From Terriglobia bacterium (GTDB lineage: Bacteria; Acidobacteriota; Terriglobia; Bryobacterales; Bryobacteraceae): DNA of 64,000 bases. Positions within the stretch are counted from its first letter, which is position 1, and the number at the start of each line of letters is the position of its first letter. Below are positions 56,456-64,000 of this stretch, one piece after another. The stretch lies in assembly GCA_003175985.1 (NCBI GenBank), contig PSRJ01000129.1:1-64000 (forward strand), written 5' to 3'. The position numbers were made by a program, and so were the translations under genes. The notes below the pieces were generated by a model. That model worked only from the letters and a program-made list of their open reading frames with translations. It did not search any database and had not been told where the DNA came from.

Positions 56456-59400
56456 ATGTTGGGTGTGCGTTGGGGGCAAGCCGCGATCGCTTCGATCCTG
56501 GCACTGAGTTTGAATGGTGTTTTGTTCGCCCAGGGGACGGCGGACATCGTCGGAACGGTAACTGACCCGACCGGGGGAGTGCTCGCGGGGGCGAAAGTCA
56601 ACGCGAAGAACCTGGATACCGGGCTGAGCCGCGCCGTCGAAACAAATACGGCCGGCGACTACTCTCTATCTCTTTTGCCGGTCGGCAACTATGTAGTCTC
56701 GGTCGAGATGGCGGGGTTCAAAATGTTTACGAACCCGAAGTTAACACTCGCCACCGGCGACCGCGCCCGCGTGGACGCCCAGATGCAGGTCGGCGACGTT
56801 ACACAAACGTTGGAGGTGCAAGGCCAGGCAGCCGCGTTGCAAACCGACAGCTCGACCGTCGGCGCCCTCGTGACGACGCGCGCGGTGGAAGATCTGCCCG
56901 TAAACGGCAGGAACTTCATCCGCCTCGTGCAACTGGTGCCGGGAGCCACGGAAAGCGTGCAGAGCTCGCTGGGAGGAGGGACCCGGCCCGATGACCGGCG
57001 CCAAACTTCCACAGTTTCCGCCAATGGGCAGACCGACTCAGCCAATAATTTTCTTCTCGATGGCATGGACAACAACGAGAGGGCGATCGCCACGATTATC
57101 GTGAAGCCTTCGATCGACGCACTCCAGGAAGTGAAAGTCGAGACCAACATGTATTCGGCCGAGAGCGGCCGCGCCGGCGGCGCCGTAATCAACATGGTCA
57201 CCAAAGCGGGCACTAACGGCTTTCACGGGACGGTTTTCGAGTTCCTGCGGAACGACAAACTCGACGCCAAGGACTTCTTCAATGTTCCGCAGGCGGGCAA
57301 TCCCCTGGCCGGCGTCAAACCGCCATTCCGGCAAAATCAGTTTGGGGGCAGCCTGGGCGGACCGATCCAGAAGGACAAAACCTTCTTCTTTGCGGACTAT
57401 GAGGCCTTTCGTAAAGTGCGAGGGATTACACAGCAGGCGACGGTGCCCAGTGCATGCGAACTAGGCAAGGCCGCCTGCAATGGGGTGACGCAGCTTGGTA
57501 ACTTCTCCGATACGACAACCGTGATTTACGATCCTCTGACGCACCAGCCTTACGCTGGAAACATCATTCCTCGCGCCAGCATCGACGCGGTCGGCGCAAA
57601 TTATGCGGCTTTATTCCCCACGCTCCCGAGTTCTTCGTGCACGGGGATCACGTGCTTGTTTATTTCGAGCCCCAGCCAGACCCAGTTCGCACATACCGCG
57701 GATCTGCGAATCGATCACCAGTTCAGCTCGAAAGACAACTTCTTCGCACGGTACTCGATCAACAACACGGACACAAATTCGCCTCCGTTTCTGCCTCCGG
57801 TTTCCGTCGCCGGCATAACCATCCCTGCTCCCAGCGGGAGGGACCAGCAGAATTTTCCGGGCACCGCGTATCAGCGGCAGCAGAGCCTGTCATTGAGCCA
57901 TACGCACGTTTTCTCACCAGCACTGCTGCTCCAATTACGCGCGCAATTGGCGCGCTATGTGACCGACTCGGAAAGCGGCAACGTGGGAATCAACGTGAAC
58001 ACGGCCTTCGGCGGCCCGGCCAATGTGAATACCTCGGTCCCGGGCACCAGCGGGCTGGCGCTGCTTCAGTTCCAGAACGGGGGTTATGCAAACCTGGGCG
58101 ATGCCTTCGCGCTGCCTACCGCCTATTGGGACACCAACTATCAGTACGCCGGAACATTCACCTGGGTCAAAGGAAGTCATTCGATCCGCTTCGGGGCGAA
58201 TCTACTACGCCGTGACTGGAGCACGTTCCAGCTTCTGTTTAAGGCGAATTTCAACATCAACAGCGTGCAGACCAACTCCACCGGCACCGGCGCGGGCACT
58301 GGCGGCAATTCCTTCGCTTCGCTACTCACCGGCTACTATAATCAGGCGACGAGAAATATGGCACTGGTTGCGCCGCAATACCGGGACTGGGAAATCGGCG
58401 AATTTCTGCAGGATGACTGGCGGGCGACACGCTGGCTCACACTTAACGTAGGCGTCCGCTACGATATCTTCACGCCCTTCAAAGAAAAACATAACGCGAT
58501 TTCGAACTTCGATCCGACGAATGGCGCCGTGTTGGCGGGCGGGCAAATTCAAGTCGCGGGACAGAACAGCGTCAGCGACACGCTCAATATCGGGACGCAA
58601 CATGGAGACGTGCAGCCGCGTCTTGGATTCGCGGCAACCCTGGGGCACGGAATGGTCTTGCGCGGCGGCTTCGGGACCAGCTATTGGCCGAACAATGTGG
58701 CCTCGCCGGCAAATCTCAAGAATGCGCCGTTTGTAGCCACGTACACCATCAATCAAACGCCTGCCACACCGGCGCTGAAGTTGAGCGGCGCGGTTCCGCC
58801 GCCAACGCCGAATCCTACTTGCCTCGTCGCCGCTTGTGGGGCTCCCGCAGGCAGTAACTTCACGGTCGCTGCCGCCACCCAACTGGATTACCATTACACA
58901 CTCGCCTACATGTTCAATTTGATGCTGGAGAAGGAAATCGGCGCGAACGTGTTGTCGGTTGGATACGTGGGCGAACCGGTTCGTCACCTGGGCAGAACGG
59001 TTCCCAATATCAATACAAACCTTCCGCCGCTCGGCCCGGGAGGGTGCGGAGTGACAACCGCCCTCGCGTTTCCCAGCCCCTGCCAGCCTTATTATGCGCA
59101 GATCCCCTTTGTGAATTCCGTTCAGTTGCTCGAAACGAATGGCGTCAGCAACTACAATGCGCTTCAGGTTCAATTTCAAAGGCGGTATCGCGCGGGATTG
59201 ACCTTCGCCACTAATTACACGTTTTCGCAATCCCTTTCGGATGTCGGAGGGCCGGGCGGAGCGTGTGTCGGTTGCGCGCAGGTGCTGAATAACTTCGGCC
59301 GCGATTACGGCCCCAGCGATTTCATGGTAAAGCACCGCTTCACCATCAGCGCGAATTATGAGCTGCCGTTCGGCAAATCCCGGCGGGGTGTGGCCGCCTA

Positions 59401-59881
59401 CCTCATCAAAGGCTGGCAGCTTAACGGCATTTACGCCTTTGCCACGGGCCAGCCCTTCACGGTACTGGACGGCTCCGCGCGCCAGAACTCGATTGGTATC
59501 ACACAGGACCGGCCCGATGTCGTCCCGGCGCAGAGTTTCCAGCAAAACATCAACCAGTGGATTGACACCCGCCAGTTCCGCCAGCAGACGTTCGGGACCG
59601 CCGGAAACGAAGGACACAACGCGTTCACAATGCCCTCCAACCGGCGGCTGGATTTCTCGATCTTCAAAGACTTCGCCATTCGCGAATCGGTGAAACTACA
59701 GTTCCGCGCCGAAGCGTTCAACATTACGAACACGCCCAGCTTCGGTCTACCGGTCGGCACTATCAGCGGTTTCGATGCGGCCGGTGTCCCGACGCAAGCC
59801 GGCAACTTCGGCCGCATCACGACCATGAACGCGTTCTATACACCGCGAGATATCCAATTCGCGTTGAAGCTGATCTTTTAA
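56456..59881 (+). CDS. TonB-dependent receptor with Cna-B-like N-terminal domain (Oar-like)
   Basis: RBS aaaggagggg then ATG 56456; GTADIVGTVTDPTGGVLAGAKVNAKNLDTGLSRAVETNTAGDYSLSLLPVGNY...; terminal IQFALKLIF. Confidence 0.95.
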   Translation: MLGVRWGQAAIASILALSLNGVLFAQGTADIVGTVTDPTGGVLAGAKVNAKNLDTGLSRAVETNTAGDYSLSLLPVGNYVVSVEMAGFKMFTNPKLTLATGDRARVDAQMQVGDVTQTLEVQGQAAALQTDSSTVGALVTTRAVEDLPVNGRNFIRLVQLVPGATESVQSSLGGGTRPDDRRQTSTVSANGQTDSANNFLLDGMDNNERAIATIIVKPSIDALQEVKVETNMYSAESGRAGGAVINMVTKAGTNGFHGTVFEFLRNDKLDAKDFFNVPQAGNPLAGVKPPFRQNQFGGSLGGPIQKDKTFFFADYEAFRKVRGITQQATVPSACELGKAACNGVTQLGNFSDTTTVIYDPLTHQPYAGNIIPRASIDAVGANYAALFPTLPSSSCTGITCLFISSPSQTQFAHTADLRIDHQFSSKDNFFARYSINNTDTNSPPFLPPVSVAGITIPAPSGRDQQNFPGTAYQRQQSLSLSHTHVFSPALLLQLRAQLARYVTDSESGNVGINVNTAFGGPANVNTSVPGTSGLALLQFQNGGYANLGDAFALPTAYWDTNYQYAGTFTWVKGSHSIRFGANLLRRDWSTFQLLFKANFNINSVQTNSTGTGAGTGGNSFASLLTGYYNQATRNMALVAPQYRDWEIGEFLQDDWRATRWLTLNVGVRYDIFTPFKEKHNAISNFDPTNGAVLAGGQIQVAGQNSVSDTLNIGTQHGDVQPRLGFAATLGHGMVLRGGFGTSYWPNNVASPANLKNAPFVATYTINQTPATPALKLSGAVPPPTPNPTCLVAACGAPAGSNFTVAAATQLDYHYTLAYMFNLMLEKEIGANVLSVGYVGEPVRHLGRTVPNINTNLPPLGPGGCGVTTALAFPSPCQPYYAQIPFVNSVQLLETNGVSNYNALQVQFQRRYRAGLTFATNYTFSQSLSDVGGPGGACVGCAQVLNNFGRDYGPSDFMVKHRFTISANYELPFGKSRRGVAAYLIKGWQLNGIYAFATGQPFTVLDGSARQNSIGITQDRPDVVPAQSFQQNINQWIDTRQFRQQTFGTAGNEGHNAFTMPSNRRLDFSIFKDFAIRESVKLQFRAEAFNITNTPSFGLPVGTISGFDAAGVPTQAGNFGRITTMNAFYTPRDIQFALKLIF

Positions 59882-59903
59882 TACGATCATAGGGAGGAGC
59901 GGT

Positions 59904-60659
59904 ATGATCGACCCACAGCGTCACCTGAAGCGTTTGATCGCAATTGCGGCGGTCATTTATCCGATCTCGCAGGGCGCGGTGTTCGCACAGAGCCCCGCGA
60001 CAAACCGCCCGGATCTCTCCGGTTTCTGGGAACGCAAAGACGATGTGGGCAGCGGGAGCTTCGGGGGCACGCTGGAGCGGATCCCGAAAGCAGCAATCCA
60101 GCCGGAAATCATTGCCGCCAACCGCGAGGCCGCCGCGCGGCAGGCGCGAGGGGAAGTCGTCTCCCTGGGCTCGAAGTGGTGTCTCACGAACCAGTACCCG
60201 TTTTTCATGCAACATTCGGCGGCATGGGATATCGTTCAAAGCGACAACGAAATCGTACAGGTGCCGGAAGTTCACACCTTTCCGCGGCACATCTACATGG
60301 ATGGCCGGCCGCATCCGGATGCGGCACATCTCCAACCATCGGTCAATGGCCATGCTGTGGGCCATTGGGAGGGCGACACGCTGGTAGTGGATTCGATCGG
60401 CTTTTCCGGCGGCGCTGGAACGCCCGGCGGAGGCCGCGTGGGACCGAAATCGCACCTCGTCGAACGGTTCCGGCTGCTGGATGGCGGCAAGCGGCTATCA
60501 GTGACATTTACGTGGGAGGATCCAAGCATTTACTTGAAGCCGCACACCTATGAGTTGACGTATTACGAGTCCGATCCCGGAACCTACGCGTTTGAAGAAT
60601 ACTGTCACGCGGATGATCCCGTGCAAAGCGGCTCGGTGGTCGAGCCGCCACAGAAGTAG
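59904..60659 (+). CDS. Exported WEGDTLVVDS-type protein
   Basis: PDLSGFWERKDDV...HIYMDGRPHPDAAHLQPSVNGHAVGHWEGDTLVVDSIGFSGG...HLVERFRLLDGGKRLSVTFTWEDPSIYLKPHTY...FEEYC. Confidence 0.87.
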   Translation: MIDPQRHLKRLIAIAAVIYPISQGAVFAQSPATNRPDLSGFWERKDDVGSGSFGGTLERIPKAAIQPEIIAANREAAARQARGEVVSLGSKWCLTNQYPFFMQHSAAWDIVQSDNEIVQVPEVHTFPRHIYMDGRPHPDAAHLQPSVNGHAVGHWEGDTLVVDSIGFSGGAGTPGGGRVGPKSHLVERFRLLDGGKRLSVTFTWEDPSIYLKPHTYELTYYESDPGTYAFEEYCHADDPVQSGSVVEPPQK

Positions 60660-60665
60660 AACGAA

Positions 60666-61472
60666 ATGGCAACGCGACGTAACAGAATAGTGAAAGAGGT
60701 CAAGGACCGCTTGCTGACGCGCGCGGCTCGGAGGCGCATAGGCACTTACCGAGCCGCGACCGTGAGGGAGCGGTGGGCCACAGCGGTTGGGGTGGCGCTG
60801 CTCGTGGCCTTGTGTTTTCCGTCCGCACAGGGGCAATCACTACCGGCCGCGCATCCTTCCCTGTCGGGTTACTGGGAGCTTCACTTCGACAGCAAAAACG
60901 TGCCTCCGGCCTCCCTGACTCCGCAATTCGCCACCGAGGACAAGAGCGTTCAGTACAAAAAGGACATGACAGAACTCCGTTGGTGCCATTTCATGGGCGT
61001 GCCCTACTCGATGGAGTATTCGCCTATCGATATCCTTCAGAACCGCAACGGGAAAGAGATCGCCATCACATCGTCACTGCGAAATCCAACACGGCACATA
61101 TATACCGACGGGCGAACACACGTGAATCCCGACGTCTTCGATCCCGTCTCCAACGGCCACTCCATAGGGCACTGGGAAGGCGACACTCTGATCGTCGATA
61201 CTGTGGGTTTTTCAAATGAAGGGGTCACCGGCATCCCGGGTGGGGGCCGCCGGACCACCGACTCGCACCTGACAGAAAGATATCGCTTGCTGGACAACGG
61301 AAATCGCCTGTCCGTGATTTTCACCTGGGAAGATCCTAAGATCTTCGCCCGCCCTCACACTTACGAATTCCAGTACTACAGGGCTCCCAAGGGCACCGAG
61401 GCACGAGAGTTCGACTGCAACGCCAACGATGAAGAGAGGGCCAAGTTTCTGCTGGGCACGCCGGGCAGGTAG
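60666..61472 (+). CDS. Exported WEGDTLIVDT-type protein, tandem paralogue; N-terminus contains REP-like repeat
   Basis: PSLSGYWELHFDSKNVP...HIYTDGRTHVNPDVFDPVSNGHSIGHWEGDTLIVDTVGFSNEG...HLTERYRLLDNGNRLSVIFTWEDPKIFARPHTYEFQYY. Start 60666 or GTG 60792. Confidence 0.85.
   Translation: MATRRNRIVKEVKDRLLTRAARRRIGTYRAATVRERWATAVGVALLVALCFPSAQGQSLPAAHPSLSGYWELHFDSKNVPPASLTPQFATEDKSVQYKKDMTELRWCHFMGVPYSMEYSPIDILQNRNGKEIAITSSLRNPTRHIYTDGRTHVNPDVFDPVSNGHSIGHWEGDTLIVDTVGFSNEGVTGIPGGGRRTTDSHLTERYRLLDNGNRLSVIFTWEDPKIFARPHTYEFQYYRAPKGTEAREFDCNANDEERAKFLLGTPGR
60707..60780 (-). repeat. REP-like palindromic dispersed repeat, copy 2
   Basis: Reverse complement TGGCCCACCGCTCCCTCACGGTCGCGGCTCGGTAAGTGCCTATGCGCCTCCGAGCCGCGCGCGTCAGCAAGCGG matches copy 1 at 33883-33954. 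Confidence 0.75.
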
Positions 61473-61505
61473 CGCTTTTGCTGGCAATGAAACTGTAATT
61501 AAGAA

Positions 61506-61931
61506 TTGGAGTTCACAATGAACACGAAAACATTCGCTCTGGCCTCGTTACTGATGGCTATGCCGGCGTTCGGACATCATTCGTTCGCCATGTTCGAGCT
61601 GACGAAGGATGTGACGTACGAAGGAACCGTGGTGGAGTACCGTTGGGAGAATCCCCACACGCACATCATCGTAAAGGTGGATCCGGGCGCGGCGGACCCA
61701 TCTACCATTGGGACCTGGGACGTCGAAGGGGGCGCCACGAACATCATGGGCCGCCAGGGGTGGACGCGGGCGACGTTCAAGGCGGGTGACCACGTCAAGA
61801 TCGTTGCGCATCCCATGAAAGACGGCACCAAGGGAGCGTCGCTGTTCTACGCGGTCCTGCCTGATGGAAAACGCCTGTACCACGATATCGCCCGGCCCAA
61901 AGCGGAGGGCGGAGCGGGATCCAATCCGTAG
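61506..61931 (+). CDS. DUF6152 family exported protein
   Basis: GHHSFAMFELTKDVTYEGTVVEYRWENPHTHIIVKVDPG...WDVEGGATNIMGRQGWTRATFKAGDHVKIVAHPMKDGTKGASL. Confidence 0.88.
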   Translation: MEFTMNTKTFALASLLMAMPAFGHHSFAMFELTKDVTYEGTVVEYRWENPHTHIIVKVDPGAADPSTIGTWDVEGGATNIMGRQGWTRATFKAGDHVKIVAHPMKDGTKGASLFYAVLPDGKRLYHDIARPKAEGGAGSNP

Positions 61932-61946
61932 CAGTAACCCGCGACC

Positions 61947-62438
61947 ATGTCGATCGTCAGTTGGTGCCACTGGCTCCAGAACACTCCGTTTGCGACCGGC
62001 ATTCGCCAGTCCGATCTCTTCTTTCCACTGATCGAGGGGAGTCACATTATCGCGCTTTCGCTGTCTGTCGGGCTGATTGTCGTCTTCGATTTGCGTCTTC
62101 TCCGCGTGGCGTTTCGCGGCCAGCCCGCATCCCTGATCATGGAACAATTTGTTCCGTTTTCCTTGCCAGGGTTCGTTATTATGTTCGCGACGGGAGTGCT
62201 CCTCTTTATCTCCCAGGCGGAGAAGGTCTATCTCAACCCGTTCTTTCGATTCAAGCTGGCGTTTCTGGTTCTCGCTGGAATCAATGCTTCGGTGTATCAG
62301 GTGAAGTACTATCCGAAGATGCGGGAGTGGGACAAGAGCGGGCTTGTACCGTGGGGCGCGAAGTTGTCCGGCGCGCTGTCTCTGTTGGTATGGGCCGCCG
62401 TCATCGCGTTGGGGCGAACCATGGCTTACGAGTTGTAG
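61947..62438 (+). CDS. DUF6644-like membrane protein
   Basis: WCHWLQNTPFATGIRQSDLFFPLIEGSHIIALSLSVGLIVVFDLRLL..., 4 TM segments. Confidence 0.78.
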   Translation: MSIVSWCHWLQNTPFATGIRQSDLFFPLIEGSHIIALSLSVGLIVVFDLRLLRVAFRGQPASLIMEQFVPFSLPGFVIMFATGVLLFISQAEKVYLNPFFRFKLAFLVLAGINASVYQVKYYPKMREWDKSGLVPWGAKLSGALSLLVWAAVIALGRTMAYEL

Positions 62439-62453
62439 GGCCGGACACTCGAT

Positions 62454-62930
62454 ATGGATCTTCAGCGCTTCTGGGAGTGGTTTTACAGTTCGCCGGCGAT
62501 TGACGTACTTCGCAATGCGAAGTACGCAATCCCGCTGATCCAGTCATTCCACCTGTTCGGCCTCACTCTGGTGCTGGGAACGGTAGTAATCTTCAATGCC
62601 CGGCTGTTGGGGATCGGAATGGGCAAGATCACCCCGCCGGTCATCGCGAACCAACTCTGGCGCATTACGCTAATCGGCCTTTTGCTCTCGATCACAACCG
62701 GCATCCTGGTTTTCATTCCCGACCCCGCGCGCTATGCCTCGAACACCGCGTTCAAAACCAAGCTGGTCATTCTCATCGCCTCAATCCTGTTCCACTTCAC
62801 GTTTTTCCGGAAGGCGATCCGATCGACCACGCCCACGCCGCGCGGCCGGGCTGCCGCAGTAGCGGCCGTGTCACTCACGCTGTGGTTCGGCGTGGGCTGG
62901 GCGGGAAGGGCGATTGCGTTCCTCGGATGA
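62454..62930 (+). CDS. DUF6644-like membrane protein, paralogue of upstream gene
   Basis: FWEWFYSSPAIDVLRNAKYAIPLIQSFHLFGLTLVLGTVVIFNARLLG..., 4 TM segments. Confidence 0.78.
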   Translation: MDLQRFWEWFYSSPAIDVLRNAKYAIPLIQSFHLFGLTLVLGTVVIFNARLLGIGMGKITPPVIANQLWRITLIGLLLSITTGILVFIPDPARYASNTAFKTKLVILIASILFHFTFFRKAIRSTTPTPRGRAAAVAAVSLTLWFGVGWAGRAIAFLG

Positions 62931-64000
62931 GAAGAGTTATGGGGCCGCTGCGTTTTCTCCCGCTGTTGTTCCTGGCCGGTTCGCTGGCCGCGAGCCAGCG
63001 CGATTGGCCGGGTTACGGAGGTGGTCCCGAGGGCATCCGCTACTCGCCGCTCAGCCAGATCAGGATTTCCAACGTGCGGCGACTTCATCTCGCCTGGAGC
63101 TACGACACAGCCGATGGCACAAATGCCTCTCAGACGCAGCCTATCGTCGTTCACGGCGTGCTTTTCGGCGTCACTCCAAAACATAAAGTGATCGCCTTGA
63201 ACGCGGACACCGGGAAACAATTGTGGCGGTTCGATTCCGGGATGGAAGGCCGCGGACCCAACCGCGGCGTCGTCTACTGGTCGAGCGGCAGCGAGGAGCG
63301 GGTGTTTGCATCCGTTCGCAGTTATGTTTACGCCCTGGATGCACGCACCGGAGAACCCATCTCCACATTTGGGGATCACGGGCGCATTGACCTGCGCCAG
63401 GGCCTCGGCCGCGATCCCGAAGCGCAGTCCATCGTCCTAACCACTCCCGGAGTCGTTTACCAGGACCTCCTGATCGTTGGCGGACGGACCCCGGAAGTGT
63501 TGCCGGCACCGCCCGGAGATATTCGAGCATACGATGTCCGAACCGGCGCGCTTCGCTGGGCGTTCCACACCATACCGCATCCCGGCGAGTACGGTTATGC
63601 AACCTGGCCCGCGGATGCCTGGACGTATTCGGGATCCGCGAACAACTGGGCGGGCATGGCCCTCGATGAGAAACGGGGGATCGTGTATGTGCCGATCGGT
63701 TCGGCGGCCACCGATTTCTATGGCGCGAACCGGATTGGAGACAACCTGTTCGCCAATACCTTGCTGGCGCTGGATGCCCGAAGCGGACGGCGCATCTGGC
63801 ATTTCCAGGCCGTGAAGCATGACATTTGGGATCGGGACTTTCCTTCGCCGCCGGCGCTGGTCACTTTGAAGCGCAATGGCAAGCCAGTAGATTCCGTCGC
63901 ACAGGTGACCAAGCACGGTTGGGTTTACATCTTCGACCGGAGCAATGGGACGCCGTTGTTCCCGGTGGAATACCGCAGATATCCGCCCAGCCTTGTGCCC
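62927..64000 (+). CDS. PQQ-dependent dehydrogenase-like beta-propeller protein (truncated by window end)
   Basis: ATGA overlap; MRRVMGPLRFLPLLFLAGSLAASQRDWPGYGGGPEGIRYSPLSQIRISNVRRLHLAWSYDTADGTNASQTQPIVVHGVLFGVTPKHKVIALNADTGKQLW... Not in the ORF track because it is open at the window edge. Confidence 0.88.
   Translation, partial: MRRVMGPLRFLPLLFLAGSLAASQRDWPGYGGGPEGIRYSPLSQIRISNVRRLHLAWSYDTADGTNASQTQPIVVHGVLFGVTPKHKVIALNADTGKQLWRFDSGMEGRGPNRGVVYWSSGSEERVFASVRSYVYALDARTGEPISTFGDHGRIDLRQGLGRDPEAQSIVLTTPGVVYQDLLIVGGRTPEVLPAPPGDIRAYDVRTGALRWAFHTIPHPGEYGYATWPADAWTYSGSANNWAGMALDEKRGIVYVPIGSAATDFYGANRIGDNLFANTLLALDARSGRRIWHFQAVKHDIWDRDFPSPPALVTLKRNGKPVDSVAQVTKHGWVYIFDRSNGTPLFPVEYRRYPPSLVP

Noticed and set aside
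58322-59617. 431-aa minus-strand ORF antisense to the TonB receptor
   Set aside because: Shadow ORF; receptor frame is full length with signal peptide and C-terminal barrel motif.
1-64000. CRISPR arrays, tRNA/rRNA genes, IS transposases, toxin-antitoxin or phage-defence genes
   Set aside because: None seen on reading the intergenic regions and ORF translations; tRNAscan-SE, Infernal and ISfinder searches would be needed to exclude them formally.

Overview
GC-rich chromosomal window, most likely from an acidobacterium of the Solibacter/Bryobacter type. The basis is Oar/Cna-B-type TonB-dependent receptors, VWFA-related and Solibacter-type C-terminal domains, and DUF6152 proteins; the taxonomic call is an inference. 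No rRNA, tRNA, CRISPR array or canonical IS/transposase was seen. Gene content: a heptose/sugar-nucleotide cluster (1-2.6 kb); a membrane/stress island (2.7-6.7 kb); pdxR-pdxS-pdxT plus an LMW phosphatase; a VWFA protein, an S24-like peptidase and mutY; xseA; three large TonB-dependent receptors, one split by an in-frame TAA; a MacAB-like efflux operon; pcm; a GltD-like protein with KorA and KorB; a B12-binding radical SAM protein; nadA-moaA; GH28; and a PQQ-dehydrogenase/cytochrome c/TonB receptor/DUF6152/DUF6644 region (52-64 kb). Main findings: (1) the radical SAM ORF at 38.9-40.2 kb appears to be a selenoprotein truncated by the ORF caller. Its TGA is followed in frame to give ...WYC-U-AEPTEEQFALV*, the CUAEP tail, with a well-placed bacterial SECIS-like hairpin. 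(2) A four-helix-bundle gene at 23.6-24.0 kb is bounded almost exactly by TCAGC-rich terminal inverted repeats, suggesting a minimal mobile cassette. (3) A dispersed palindromic REP-like element occurs twice, and one copy lies in the 5' coding region of a secreted protein gene. (4) A shared GTATCA-n-TGATAC operator-like motif precedes both the PQQ/cytochrome operon and a TonB receptor, with spacers differing by exactly 10 bp. (5) An uncharacterised secreted-protein/DUF6152/DUF6644/PQQ gene set occurs here, with related genes at a second locus in the window.
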